Positions 1 to 8,923 of a stretch of DNA of 64,000 bases are shown in pieces. The notes under the pieces are model-generated. The model was not told where the DNA came from, ran no database searches, and saw only the letters and a program-made list of their open reading frames with translations. This DNA comes from Agromyces archimandritae (GTDB lineage: Bacteria; Actinomycetota; Actinomycetes; Actinomycetales; Microbacteriaceae). Every line of letters begins with the position of its first letter. Within the stretch, counting starts at the first letter, position 1. A program made the translations under genes and the position numbers. Location: the NCBI RefSeq assembly GCF_018024495.1, contig NZ_CP071696.1:124001-188000 (forward strand), given 5' to 3'.

Positions 1-660
1 CGGCACCGTGAACGGGCGTGCCTCGAGCCGGGCCGCGAGGAAGCGCACCGGCTCGGGATCCTCGGCGCCGGGCACGGCGGCGAATACTGTGCGGAAGACG
101 GCGAGCAGGCGTTCGTACCCGGTGCGGAGCAGCTCCGTCCTGCGCGGGTCCGCGTGCTCCGGCAGCCGGACGAGGGACCCGAGGCCGAGGATCCTCGGCA
201 TCCCGCGTTCGTCGAAGACGACGTCGGCGGCCTGGAGCCCGGGATGGGCGAAGCCGGCACGGGCGAGCCGAGCGATGCCGTCGATGAGCGGGGCGAGGAT
301 CGTGACGGCTTCGCCGGCATCCAGACGCCGCTCCCCGAGGATGCGTGCGAGGCCGACGGGTCCGAGGCGCTCGACGGCCAGGCACACCCGGCCGTCGGCC
401 AGCGCGGCGACGTCGTACAGGCGGGGCAGGGTGGCCGCCCCTGCCTCGCTCATGGCCTCGATCTCCGCGCCGATCGAGGCAGGTGAGACGCCCGCCTCGT
501 AGACGCGGACGACGACGAGGCCGGGTTCGCCCTCCGGTTCGCGCTCTCCGGCGGCGAGGTAGACGTCGGCGCGATCGCCGCTCGCGATCCGGCGCAGCAG
601 TCGGTAGCCGGCCAGTCTGGTCTCGTGCAGCGGGGGTGATGGTTCGGTCGAGCGGTCCAT
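1..660 (-). CDS. Degenerate protein-kinase-like protein (3' end outside window)
   Basis: The frame opens with ATG at 660 and runs to the window edge without a stop, giving at least 220 residues. The start GYRLLRRIASGDRADVYLA resembles the glycine-rich loop of Hanks-type Ser/Thr kinases. The expected catalytic elements are absent. VVVRVY stands where the VAIK lysine would be, AHPGLQAADVVF replaces the HRD...N catalytic loop, and ILGLGSL replaces DFG. I read it as a pseudokinase or kinase-like regulatory domain rather than an active enzyme. Its role is unknown. It is divergent from the DUF4191 gene. The rest of the protein, possibly with a membrane or sensor domain, lies outside the window. Confidence 0.7.
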   Translation of the reverse strand, partial: MDRSTEPSPPLHETRLAGYRLLRRIASGDRADVYLAAGEREPEGEPGLVVVRVYEAGVSPASIGAEIEAMSEAGAATLPRLYDVAALADGRVCLAVERLGPVGLARILGERRLDAGEAVTILAPLIDGIARLARAGFAHPGLQAADVVFDERGMPRILGLGSLVRLPEHADPRRTELLRTGYERLLAVFRTVFAAVPGAEDPEPVRFLAARLEARPFTVP

Positions 661-786
661 GCCCGACAGGATGCCGCGCCCCCACGGCATCCACGGGGCG
701 ATGCCGCCGATCTGTGCAGAACGACCTCGCCGCCCGCCCCTGTGGAGGAGGAGTGCACCGCGTCGAATCGCACCCGCCGTCGCCGG

Positions 787-792
787 TATCCT
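787..792 (+). promoter_or_regulatory. -10 hexamer of a probable leaderless promoter
   Basis: TATCCT lies exactly 6 nt before the ATG at 799, so transcription would begin at or next to the start codon. The same geometry recurs before many genes in this window. Confidence 0.6.
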
Positions 793-798
793 TGAGGC

Positions 799-1509
799 AT
801 GGCACGCAGCAAGGACGCCCCCGCTCAGAAGGAGCCGGGCCGGCTCAAGCAGATGTGGCAGGTCTTCCAGATGACCCGCCGCTACGACAAAGCGGCGCAG
901 TGGCTCATGCTGGGCGGGTTCCTCGCCCCGATCGCCGTCGCGGTCGTGCTGGCGATCTTCGTCTCGGGCGGTCACTGGCTCTCGTTGATCCTGTGGGTGC
1001 TCGCCGGCGTCCTCTTCGGTGTGCTGCTCGCGATGATCATCCTCGGCCGCCGCGCCGAGCACGCCGCCTACAAGCAGATCGAGGGCCAGCCAGGAGCCGT
1101 CGGCGCGGTGCTCCGAAGCGGCCTGCGCCGCGGATGGGTCGGCAACGAGATGCCGGTGGCCGTGAACCCCAAGACCCAGGACGCCGTGTATCGCGCCGTC
1201 GGCCGCGGCGGGGTCGCCCTCGTCTCCGAAGGTCCCGCATCGCGCACCAAGCGGATGCTCGACGACGAGCGCCGCAAGGTCTCCCGCGTGCTGCCGAACG
1301 TCCCGATCACGATCCTCGCCGTCGGCCGCGATGAGGGCGAGGTGCCGCTCGACTCGCTCGCGAAGTCGCTCAAGCAGATCAAGCGCACGCTCACCAAGCC
1401 CGAGGTCGCCGCGGTCAACAATCGTCTGAACTCGCTGCAGACGCAGCTGCCGATCCCCAAGGGCGTCGACCCGATGAAGGTCCGCCCGCAGCGCGGCAAG
1501 ATGCGCTGA
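799..1509 (+). CDS. DUF4191 family membrane protein
   Basis: This 236-residue protein has the layout typical of actinobacterial DUF4191. A basic N-terminus (RLKQMWQVFQMTRRYD) is followed by two adjacent transmembrane helices at about residues 35-85 and then a soluble C-terminal domain rich in Lys and Arg. The family sits beside lipoate and glutamine synthetase genes in many Micrococcales and has no established function. The start is supported by a -10 hexamer 6 nt upstream. The gene converges with the RDD gene across a strong hairpin. The family call rests on sequence character and gene order. Confidence 0.85.
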   Translation: MARSKDAPAQKEPGRLKQMWQVFQMTRRYDKAAQWLMLGGFLAPIAVAVVLAIFVSGGHWLSLILWVLAGVLFGVLLAMIILGRRAEHAAYKQIEGQPGAVGAVLRSGLRRGWVGNEMPVAVNPKTQDAVYRAVGRGGVALVSEGPASRTKRMLDDERRKVSRVLPNVPITILAVGRDEGEVPLDSLAKSLKQIKRTLTKPEVAAVNNRLNSLQTQLPIPKGVDPMKVRPQRGKMR

Positions 1510-1518
1510 GCCTCCGCC

Positions 1519-1556
1519 GGCTCGGGTCCGCAGGCTCGACCCGCCGGGCCCGAGCC
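1519..1556. terminator. Bidirectional terminator hairpin
   Basis: GGCTCGGG (1519-1526) pairs with CCCGAGCC (1549-1556) between the convergent DUF4191 and RDD genes. There is no U-tract, as is usual in high-GC actinobacteria. Confidence 0.55.
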
Positions 1557-1564
1557 GCCCGCGT

Positions 1565-1999
1565 TCAGCGGCGGATGAGGACGGTGCCGGCGACCTTGTC
1601 GTGGAAGCCGCGCTGGTCCGAATCCCAGACGAGCGCCGGCACGACGATCACGAGCAGTACCGTCCGCACGACCGGGCGCCAGAGACCCACCCATCCCCCG
1701 GCGATCGGCACCAGCTGCATCCCGAGCAGACGATGGCCGATGCTGCCGCCGATGGTGGGGATGAACACGATCTGCATGACCGCGAACACCGCGAGCGTCA
1801 CGAGCGAATGCGTGGGCGAAGAGTAGGGCGCCCAGAGCAGCGCGATGAGCACGGCGAAGGCGTAGTCGACGAAGAGCGCGGCGATGCGCCGGCCCACCCG
1901 ACCGACCGACGAGGGGCCGGAATCCGGCAGGCCGAGCCGCTCCCCCGGCCACTTGCTCGGTTCGAGTTCTCCGAAGGTCCGGGGGTTCGCATCAGGCAC
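1565..1999 (-). CDS. RDD family membrane protein
   Basis: This 144-residue protein starts at GTG 1999. VGRRIAALFVDY carries the R...D pattern of the first RDD helix. GGSIGHRLLGMQ contains the conserved G-H/K-x-L-G segment, and the last helix ends in DKVAGTVLIRR. Three or four hydrophobic segments are visible. RDD proteins are small membrane proteins of mostly unknown role; some take part in cation exchange. The -10 TAGAAT lies 6 nt before the GTG, supporting this start and a leaderless transcript. The gene is divergent from glnA, a common neighbour in Micrococcales. Confidence 0.88.
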   Translation of the reverse strand: MPDANPRTFGELEPSKWPGERLGLPDSGPSSVGRVGRRIAALFVDYAFAVLIALLWAPYSSPTHSLVTLAVFAVMQIVFIPTIGGSIGHRLLGMQLVPIAGGWVGLWRPVVRTVLLVIVVPALVWDSDQRGFHDKVAGTVLIRR

Positions 2000-2005
2000 C
2001 CGCTG

Positions 2006-2011
2006 ATTCTA
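2006..2011 (-). promoter_or_regulatory. -10 hexamer of the RDD gene (leaderless)
   Basis: TAGAAT on the minus strand, 6 nt before the GTG at 1999. Confidence 0.6.
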
Positions 2012-2027
2012 CCGGGCGTCGAAGCGC

Positions 2028-2065
2028 GTAACATGGGCGAAACATTCATGTCACGGCTGGGAAAC
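2028..2065 (+). promoter_or_regulatory. GlnR box upstream of glnA
   Basis: The sequence reads GTAAC-N6-GAAAC-N6-GTCAC-N6-GAAAC. This matches the actinobacterial GlnR box, two a-site/b-site pairs with 6-nt spacers, at every conserved position I can recall. It ends about 70 bp before the glnA start. GlnR is the OmpR-type global nitrogen regulator, so activation of glnA under nitrogen limitation is likely. The gene for GlnR is not in the window. Confidence 0.85.
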
Positions 2066-2136
2066 CGCCTACGCGTACCGTCTTCAACGGCTGCGAACGT
2101 CCGTCCGGTCACCCCGCCCCCTTGGAGTCTCGTCAC

Positions 2137-3561
2137 ATGTTCAGTGATTCTTCCGAAGTCCTCACGTTCATCAAGGAGACGGATGTCAAGTTCCTCGACA
2201 TCCGGTTCACCGACCTGCCGGGTGTGCAGCAGCACTTCAACATCCCGGCTTCGACCGTCGACGAGGAGTTCTTCACCGTCGGCCAGCTCTTCGACGGCTC
2301 CTCGATCCGCGGCTTCGCGTCGATCCACGAGTCCGACATGCAGCTGATCCCCGATGTGTCGACCGCGTACATCGACCCGTTCCGGGCCGAGCGCACGCTC
2401 ATCATGGTCTTCGACATCTACAACCCGCGCAACGGCGAGATCTACGCGAAGGACCCGCGTCAGGTCGCCAAGAAGGCCGAGAAGTACCTCGCCTCCACGG
2501 GCATCGCCGACACCGCGTTCTTCGCCCCCGAGGCCGAGTTCTACATCTTCGACGACGTGCGCTACGACGTGAAGCAGAACGCGAGCTTCTACTCGGTCGA
2601 CTCCGAGGAAGCCGCGTGGAACACGGGTCGCACCGAAGAGGGCGGCAACCTCGCCAACAAGACCCCGTACAAGGGCGGCTACTTCCCGGTCAGCCCCGTC
2701 GACAAGCAGGCCGACCTGCGCGACGACATCTCGCTGAAGCTCATCGACGCGGGCCTGGAGCTCGAGCGCGCCCACCACGAGGTCGGCACGGCGGGCCAGG
2801 CCGAGATCAACTACAAGTTCGACACGATGGTGCATGCCGCCGACGACATCCTGAAGTTCAAGTACATCGTCAAGAACACGGCCGAGGAGTGGGGCAAGAC
2901 GGCGACCTTCATGCCGAAGCCCCTCTTCGGCGACAACGGTTCGGGCATGCACACCCACCAGTCGCTCTGGAGCGACGGCAAGCCGCTGTTCTACGACGAG
3001 GCCGGCTACGGCGGCCTCTCCGACGTCGCCCGGTGGTACATCGGGGGCCTCCTGAAGCACGCCCCCGCCGTCCTCGCGTTCACCAACCCGACGGTGAACT
3101 CCTACCACCGCCTCGTGCCGGGCTTCGAAGCCCCGGTGAACCTCGTCTACTCGGCGGGCAACCGTTCGGCCTCGATCCGCATCCCGATCACGGGCACGAA
3201 TCCGAAGGCCAAGCGCATCGAGTTCCGTGCACCGGATGCCTCGGGCAACCCCTACCTCGCGTTCGCCGCGCAGCTGATGGCCGGCATCGACGGCATCCGC
3301 AACCGCATCGAGCCGCACGAGCCCGTCGACAAGGACCTCTACGAGCTGCCGCCCGAGGAGGCCAAGGGCATCCCGCAGGTGCCGGGCTCGCTCGGCGAGG
3401 CGCTTGCGGCGCTCGAGGCCGACCACGACTTCCTCCTCGAGGGCGGCGTGTTCAGCAAGGAGCTCATCGAGACCTGGATCGACTACAAACGCGAGAAGGA
3501 GCTGAAGCCGCTCGCTCAGCGACCGCACCCCTTCGAGTTCGAGCTGTACTACGGCGTCTGA
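2137..3561 (+). CDS. glnA: Type I glutamine synthetase
   Basis: This enzyme makes glutamine from glutamate, ammonia and ATP and forms a cytoplasmic dodecamer. It is 474 residues, the usual GSI-beta length. The start ATG 2137 ([11 protein letters not shown]) has GGAG 9 nt upstream and matches family N-termini; an earlier in-frame start at 2122 was rejected. Active-site stretches are visible: [10 protein letters not shown], the [10 protein letters not shown] loop, and NRSASIRIP. The adenylylation tyrosine is Tyr402, in DLYELPPEE, so the enzyme should be controlled by GlnE encoded convergently downstream. A GlnR box lies upstream and a strong hairpin follows the gene. Confidence 0.98.
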   Translation: MFSDSSEVLTFIKETDVKFLDIRFTDLPGVQQHFNIPASTVDEEFFTVGQLFDGSSIRGFASIHESDMQLIPDVSTAYIDPFRAERTLIMVFDIYNPRNGEIYAKDPRQVAKKAEKYLASTGIADTAFFAPEAEFYIFDDVRYDVKQNASFYSVDSEEAAWNTGRTEEGGNLANKTPYKGGYFPVSPVDKQADLRDDISLKLIDAGLELERAHHEVGTAGQAEINYKFDTMVHAADDILKFKYIVKNTAEEWGKTATFMPKPLFGDNGSGMHTHQSLWSDGKPLFYDEAGYGGLSDVARWYIGGLLKHAPAVLAFTNPTVNSYHRLVPGFEAPVNLVYSAGNRSASIRIPITGTNPKAKRIEFRAPDASGNPYLAFAAQLMAGIDGIRNRIEPHEPVDKDLYELPPEEAKGIPQVPGSLGEALAALEADHDFLLEGGVFSKELIETWIDYKREKELKPLAQRPHPFEFELYYGV

Positions 3562-3575
3562 GCCGACGGCCGATC

Positions 3576-3618
3576 GGAACCGCCCGGTTCCCGCGAACAT
3601 GCGGGGCCGGGCGGTTTC
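3576..3618. terminator. Terminator between glnA and glnE
   Basis: AACCGCCCGG (3578-3587) pairs with CCGGGCGGTT (3607-3616), with a small inner hairpin in the loop. It separates the convergent glnA and glnE genes. Confidence 0.65.
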
Positions 3619-3649
3619 GCGTTCGCAGGCGGATGCCGCCGCGCGCTCG

Positions 3650-6600
3650 TCAGGCGCGCGGCGTGTGCTTCGGCTCCTCGCCGTAGAAACCCTGCTCGAA
3701 GACGCGGCGTGCCCGCCGGGTGAGCTGCAGATAGTCGTGCTCGAGCGCCGACGCCGACCCGCGCGGGTAGCCCATGATGCGGGCCACGCCTTCGAGCTGG
3801 GTGCGCTCCACGGGCAGCACGTCGGTCGTCCGGTCGAGCCAGAGGGTGAGCGCCGAACGCGCCCGCGAGGCCATGATCCAGGCCTGGCGCAGGGTGTCGG
3901 CGTCGTCCGGATCGACGAGCCTGGCATCCACCGCGGCCGCGAGGGCCTCGAGGGTCGAGGTCGTGCGGAGCGCCGGAACCCGGGCGCCGTGTTCGAGCTG
4001 CAGGAGCTGCACGAACCATTCGACGTCGGAGAGCGAACCGCGACCGAGCTTCAGGTGACGGGACGGATCGGCCCCCTGCGGCAGTCGTTCGTCTTCGACG
4101 CGCGCCTTGATGCGTTTGACCTCGCGCACGTCGCGGTCGGAGATCTCGGCCGGGTAGCGGATCTCGTCGGCGAGGGCCGTGAAGTCCGCCTGCAGCGATG
4201 CGTCGCCGGCCACAGGGCGGGCCCGCAGCAACGCCTGCGCCTCCCAGGTGAGCGACCAGCGCGCGTAGTAGGCGCGGTACGCGTCGAGGGATCGGGCGAC
4301 GACGCCGTTGCGCCCCTCGGGGCGGAGATCGGCGTCGAGTTCGAGCGGCAGGCGCGGATCCTCGCTGAGGCGCACGAGTTCGGCGACGAGCCGGAGGGCC
4401 CTGCGGTGGGCGGCCTCGGGTTCGGCGCCGATCGCGCGGGAGACGTAGACGACGTCCGCATCGGATCCGAAGCCGAGCTCCTGGCCGCCGAAGCGGCCCA
4501 TGCCGATGATCGCGAACTCGATGCCGTCCTCCTCCGGGCCCCGGATGGCGGCGAGGAGGCCGGCGAGGTGGTTCTCGGTGACGTCGGAGAGGCCCCGGCC
4601 GAGCTCCTCGACGCCGAAGACGCCGAGGATCGCGCCGAGGGCGAGTCGCAGCACCTCGCGGCGGCGCATGCTGCGGAGGACGCGGGCGGCGCCGTCGGCG
4701 TCCGGGTAGCGGGCGAGGATCGCCCGGCGCTCTTCGGCGAGCTCGGCGAGGCTGCGCGGTCGGAGGTCCGCATCGCTCTCGAGCCAGGCGACCGACTCCG
4801 GCTGGCGTTCGACGAGTTCGCCCACGAAACGGGATTCCGAGAGCACTCGCGTGAGATGCCGGGCGGCGTCGGAGGAGTCGCGCAGGAGCCCCAGATACCA
4901 GTGGGTCGAGCCGAGCGCATCGCTGATGCGGCGGAAGGCGAGCAGCCCGTAGTCGGGATCCGTGCCCTCGGCGAGCCAGCTGATGAGCACGGGCATGAGG
5001 TGCCGCTGGATGCTGGCGCGTCGCGACAGGCCGCTCGTGAGGGCCCCGATGTGGCCGAGCGCGCCGGCCGGGTCCCGGAAGCCGATCGCGGCGAGGCGTG
5101 CTTCCGCCTGGCTGCTGGAGAGCATCCGACCGGCCTCGGGCAGGGCGGCGACGGCGGCGAGCAGGGGCCGGTAGAAGAGGCGCTCGTGCAGACCCCGGAC
5201 GCGCCGGCGGGTGCGCTGCCATACGTCGGTCAGTTCGTCGGCGTCGCGTGCCAGGCCCGAGGCGCGGGCGAGCACCCTGAGCGCGGCGGCGTCGGAGGGC
5301 ATCAGGTGCGTGCGCCGTAGTCGCTCGAGCTGCAGGCGGTGCTCGAGCACACGCAGCACCTGGTAGTCCCGCCCGAACTCGGCGGCCTCCTCGCGGCCGA
5401 TGTATCCCTCGCGGGCGAGCGCCTCGAGGGCGTCGAGGGTGCCGCGCTGACGGATCCGCTCGTCGCCGGCGCCGTGCACGAGCTGCAGCAACTGCACGGT
5501 GAACTCGATGTCGCGCAGGCCCCCCGGCCCGAGCTTCAGCTGCCGGGCCACCTCGTCGGCGGGGATGTTCTCGGTGACGCGCTCGCGCATCCGCTGCACG
5601 GATTCGACGAAGCCCTCACGCGAGGAACTCGCCCACACGAACGGCGAGATCCCGGCGAGGTACGCGTCGCCGAGCTCGCGGTCGCCGGCGAGGGGGCGCG
5701 CCTTCAGCAGCGCCTGGAACTCCCAGCCCTTCGCCCAGCGCTCGTAATACTGCAGATGCGACTCGAGGGTGCGCACGAGGGCGCCGTCCTTGCCCTCCGG
5801 CCGGAGGTTCGGATCGACCTCCCACAGGGGCGGTTCGATGCCCGGCTCCTGGATGACCCGCATGAGGGTCATCGCCAGGCGGGTGCCGATCTCGACCGCA
5901 CGGGCTGCGCCGACCGCCTCGGGGTCGAGGGTGCGTGCGACGAAGATGACGTCGACGTCGCTGACGTAGTTCAGCTCGCGGGCTCCGGCCTTGCCCATGC
6001 CGATGACGGCGAGGCCGGTGGCTTCGACTTCGACGGCCGGGAAGCGGCCGAAGACGGCCGGCCCGCCCGCCGGTGTCGAGATCGCGCGCCGCGCCGCCGT
6101 GAGGGCGGCGTCGAGGGCGGCCCCGGCGAGGTCGGCGAGGGCCGCGGACACCTCCGGCTGCACCTCGACGGCATCGTGGGCGAGGTCGTAGTCGGCGATG
6201 CGGGCGAGTTCGCGCCGATACGCGGTGCGGATGCCGGCCGCCGCGACCTCCGGGTCGCCGCCGGCCTCAGCGGGCCCGGCCGCGGCCGTCAGCAGTTCGC
6301 GGAGCTGCCCCGCATCGCGCAGGGCCGAGCCGGGCACCTCGAAGAGCTCGAGCTGCTCGGGGTGCCGCAGGAAGAACTCCCCGAGCCCCTGCGAGGCTCC
6401 GAGCACGCGGGCGAGGCGGACGGCGGCATCGGGGCGGGCGATGAGCACGGATACGCGCTCGGGCGCTCGCCGGTGCAGCTCTTCGAGCGCGTCGAGGGCG
6501 GCGTCGGGATCGGCAGCGTGCGCCAGGGCATCCACGAGCCCCGCCTCGTCGGCACCGGTCGCGGCGACGAGCGCCGCGATCCGCTCCCGGGCGGCGGACA

Positions 6601-6655
6601 GCTCCGCGAAACCGGCGCGCGCGAGCGACGACAGGCCGGCCGAACGCTCCGCCAT
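3650..6655 (-). CDS. glnE: Bifunctional glutamine synthetase adenylyltransferase/adenylyl-removing enzyme
   Basis: GlnE switches GlnA off by adding AMP to its tyrosine and on by removing it. At 1001 residues it has the family length. Two nucleotidyltransferase domains are visible: an N-terminal one with LNYVSDVDVIFVA and a C-terminal one with ELGFGSDADVVYV. Each is followed by a helical GlnD/PII-uridylyltransferase-like domain (KLGPGGLRDIEF and KLGRGSLSDVEWFVQLLQ). It starts 3 nt after the glnA2 stop, so glnA2-glnE is an operon. This clustering with glnA and glnA2 is conserved in actinobacteria. In E. coli, PII proteins tune the balance; whether they do here cannot be seen. Confidence 0.97.
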   Translation of the reverse strand: MAERSAGLSSLARAGFAELSAARERIAALVAATGADEAGLVDALAHAADPDAALDALEELHRRAPERVSVLIARPDAAVRLARVLGASQGLGEFFLRHPEQLELFEVPGSALRDAGQLRELLTAAAGPAEAGGDPEVAAAGIRTAYRRELARIADYDLAHDAVEVQPEVSAALADLAGAALDAALTAARRAISTPAGGPAVFGRFPAVEVEATGLAVIGMGKAGARELNYVSDVDVIFVARTLDPEAVGAARAVEIGTRLAMTLMRVIQEPGIEPPLWEVDPNLRPEGKDGALVRTLESHLQYYERWAKGWEFQALLKARPLAGDRELGDAYLAGISPFVWASSSREGFVESVQRMRERVTENIPADEVARQLKLGPGGLRDIEFTVQLLQLVHGAGDERIRQRGTLDALEALAREGYIGREEAAEFGRDYQVLRVLEHRLQLERLRRTHLMPSDAAALRVLARASGLARDADELTDVWQRTRRRVRGLHERLFYRPLLAAVAALPEAGRMLSSSQAEARLAAIGFRDPAGALGHIGALTSGLSRRASIQRHLMPVLISWLAEGTDPDYGLLAFRRISDALGSTHWYLGLLRDSSDAARHLTRVLSESRFVGELVERQPESVAWLESDADLRPRSLAELAEERRAILARYPDADGAARVLRSMRRREVLRLALGAILGVFGVEELGRGLSDVTENHLAGLLAAIRGPEEDGIEFAIIGMGRFGGQELGFGSDADVVYVSRAIGAEPEAAHRRALRLVAELVRLSEDPRLPLELDADLRPEGRNGVVARSLDAYRAYYARWSLTWEAQALLRARPVAGDASLQADFTALADEIRYPAEISDRDVREVKRIKARVEDERLPQGADPSRHLKLGRGSLSDVEWFVQLLQLEHGARVPALRTTSTLEALAAAVDARLVDPDDADTLRQAWIMASRARSALTLWLDRTTDVLPVERTQLEGVARIMGYPRGSASALEHDYLQLTRRARRVFEQGFYGEEPKHTPRA

Positions 6656-6658
6656 GCC

Positions 6659-7996
6659 TCAGAGGATCTCGAGGTTGCGTTCGAGCTCGAAGGCCGTGAC
6701 CTGGGAACGGTACCCGCTCCACTCCTCGCGCTTGTTCGCGAGGACGTAGGAGAAGACCTGCTCGCCGAGCGTCTCGGCGACGAGCTCGGACTCCTCCATG
6801 TACTGGATCGCGTGATCCAGGCTGGTCGGCAGCGGCGCGTAGCCGAGGGCGCGGCGTTCGCCGTCGGTGAGGGCCCAGACGTCGTCCTGGGCCTCCGCGG
6901 GCAACTCGTAGCCCTCCTCGATGCCCTTCATACCGGCGGCCAGCAGCAGCGCGAACGCGAGATACGGATTCGCGGCCGAGTCCATGCCGCGGTACTCGAC
7001 GCGCGCGCTCTGCCCCTTCGTGGGCTTGTAGAGCGGAACGCGCACGAGCGCCGAACGGTTGTTGTGGCCCCAGGAGACGAAGCTCGGCGCCTCGCCGCCG
7101 CCCCAGATGCGCTTGTACGAGTTCACGAACTGGTTCGTGACCGCCGAGATCTCATTCGCGTGCCGCAGCAGACCCGCGATGAACTGCCGGCCGATCTTGG
7201 AGAGCTGGTACTGGGCGCCGGGCTCGTAGAACGCGTTCTCCTCGCCCTCGAAGAGCGAGAGGTGGGTGTGCATGCCGCTGCCGGGATGCTCGGCGAACGG
7301 CTTCGGCATGAACGTCGCGTACACGCCCTGCTCGATCGCGACCTCCTTGACGACGGTGCGGAACGTCATGACGTTGTCGGCCATCGTCAGCGCATCGGCG
7401 TAGCGCAGGTCGATCTCGTTCTGGCCCGGACCCGCCTCGTGGTGGCTGAATTCGACCGAGATGCCGAGGTCCTCGAGCATCCGCACCGAGCGGCGGCGGA
7501 AGTCGTGCGCCGTGCCGCCGGGCACGTTGTCGAAGTAGCCGGCCGCATCCACCGGCTGCGGGCCGGACTTGCCGATCTTCGAGGACTTCAGCAGATAGAA
7601 CTCGATCTCGGGATGCGTGTAGAAGGTGAACCCGCGGTCGGCGGCGTGCTCGAGGGTGCGCTTCAGGACGTTGCGGGGATCGGCCACGGCCGGCTCGCCG
7701 TCGGGCGTCGTGATATCGCAGAACATCCGCGCCGTCGGATCGACGTCGCCGCGCCACGGCAGCAGCTGGAACGTCGTCGGATCGGGATAGGCCAGCAGAT
7801 CCGACTCCGAGGTGCGGGTGAGGCCCTCGATCGCCGACCCGTCGAAGCCGATCCCCTCGCCGAAGGCCCCCTCGACCTCGGCCGGCGCGATCGCCACCGA
7901 TTTCAGGGTGCCGACCACATCGGTGAACCAGAGCCTGATGAACTTGACTCCCCGTTCCTCGATGGTCCGGAGAACGAAGTCGCGCTGCTTATCCAT
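6659..7996 (-). CDS. glnA2: Glutamine synthetase, GlnA2 type
   Basis: This is a second GSI-type synthetase of 445 residues. The start ATG 7996 (MDKQRDFVLRTIEERGVKF) is preceded by a good GGGAG ribosome site; an upstream in-frame extension to 8047 is unlikely. It keeps the GS core (PGSGMHTHLSLF, NNRSALVRVP, ARVEYRGMD). The position matching the adenylylation tyrosine of GlnA appears to be Trp (DDVWALT), so GlnE probably cannot modify it. GlnA2 proteins are often dispensable for growth, and some related actinobacterial paralogues act on polyamines. Glutamine synthesis is the conservative assignment here. It is the first gene of an operon with glnE and is divergent from panB. Confidence 0.93.
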   Translation of the reverse strand: MDKQRDFVLRTIEERGVKFIRLWFTDVVGTLKSVAIAPAEVEGAFGEGIGFDGSAIEGLTRTSESDLLAYPDPTTFQLLPWRGDVDPTARMFCDITTPDGEPAVADPRNVLKRTLEHAADRGFTFYTHPEIEFYLLKSSKIGKSGPQPVDAAGYFDNVPGGTAHDFRRRSVRMLEDLGISVEFSHHEAGPGQNEIDLRYADALTMADNVMTFRTVVKEVAIEQGVYATFMPKPFAEHPGSGMHTHLSLFEGEENAFYEPGAQYQLSKIGRQFIAGLLRHANEISAVTNQFVNSYKRIWGGGEAPSFVSWGHNNRSALVRVPLYKPTKGQSARVEYRGMDSAANPYLAFALLLAAGMKGIEEGYELPAEAQDDVWALTDGERRALGYAPLPTSLDHAIQYMEESELVAETLGEQVFSYVLANKREEWSGYRSQVTAFELERNLEIL

Positions 7997-8051
7997 CCAC
8001 TCCCTCTCTCGCCCCTCAAGCGTAGCGGCAGCGGCCCCGACCGACACGCCC

Positions 8052-8057
8052 TAGACT
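8052..8057 (+). promoter_or_regulatory. -10 hexamer of panB (leaderless)
   Basis: TAGACT, 6 nt before the panB ATG at 8064. Confidence 0.6.
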
Positions 8058-8063
8058 CCCGCT

Positions 8064-8900
8064 ATGTCAGAGGAGCGACCCTACGGCCGGAGCGCCGGCG
8101 ACGGCCCCAAGCGCGTGCGCACCCGGCACTTCGCCAACGCCAAACGCGACGGCGTGAAGATCACCGGGCTCACGAGCTACGACACCCTCACGGCGGGCAT
8201 CTTCGACCGGGCCGGGATCGACTTCCTGCTCGTCGGCGACTCGGCCGGCAACACCGTCTTCGGCTACGACACGACCCTGCCCGTCACGGTCGACGAGCTC
8301 ATCCCCCTCACGCGGGCCGTCGCCCGATCCGTCCGCCGCGCCTTCGTCGTCGCCGATCTGCCGTTCGGCTCCTACGAGGCCGGGGCCGAGGAGGCCCTGC
8401 ACACCGCCATCCGCTTCATGAAGGAGACCGGCGCGCACGCCGTGAAGCTCGAGGGCGGGCGGCGCAGCAGCGAGCAGATCGCCCGCATCGTGCAGGCCGG
8501 CGTGCCCGTGATGGGGCACATCGGCTTCACGCCGCAGAGCGAGCACGGCCTCGGCGGACACCTCATCCAGGGCCGCGGCGACGCCGTCGACGAGCTCATC
8601 GCCGACGCCCTGGCCGTGCAGGAGGCCGGCGCCTTCGCCGTCGTGCTCGAGATGGTGCCGGCGGATGCCGCGGCGCAGGTCACCGCGCGGCTCCGGATCC
8701 CGACGATCTCGGTCGGCGCCGGGCCGCACTGCGACGGGCAACTGCTCGTCTGGACCGACTGGGCCGGGCTCACGAGCGGGCGGATCCCGAAGTTCGTGAA
8801 GCAGTACGCCGACCTGGCCGGAACCCTCGACACGGCAGCGAAAGCCTGGCAGGCCGATGTCGCCTCAGGCGCGTATCCGGGGCCCGAGCACTCGTATTGA
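8064..8900 (+). CDS. panB: 3-methyl-2-oxobutanoate hydroxymethyltransferase
   Basis: PanB transfers a hydroxymethyl group from methylene-tetrahydrofolate to alpha-ketoisovalerate, the first committed step of pantothenate and CoA synthesis. It is 278 residues with a slightly extended N-terminus. Family motifs are clear: TSYD, FLLVGDSAGNTVFGYD (metal-binding Asp), VVADLPFGSY, AVKLEGG, VMGHIGFTPQ, and the late VGAGPHCDGQLLVW. The start is supported by a -10 element 6 nt upstream. It stands alone and is divergent from glnA2. Confidence 0.96.
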   Translation: MSEERPYGRSAGDGPKRVRTRHFANAKRDGVKITGLTSYDTLTAGIFDRAGIDFLLVGDSAGNTVFGYDTTLPVTVDELIPLTRAVARSVRRAFVVADLPFGSYEAGAEEALHTAIRFMKETGAHAVKLEGGRRSSEQIARIVQAGVPVMGHIGFTPQSEHGLGGHLIQGRGDAVDELIADALAVQEAGAFAVVLEMVPADAAAQVTARLRIPTISVGAGPHCDGQLLVWTDWAGLTSGRIPKFVKQYADLAGTLDTAAKAWQADVASGAYPGPEHSY

Positions 8901-8923
8901 ACCCGGATCCCCCGAGCCGCCGC

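Noticed and set aside
2122..2136. Earlier start for glnA (MESRH extension)
   Set aside because: ATG 2137 has the ribosome site at proper distance and matches the conserved GlnA N-terminus.
7997..8047. Earlier start for glnA2
   Set aside because: The extension covers the GGGAG ribosome site and is not conserved in GlnA2 proteins as I know them.
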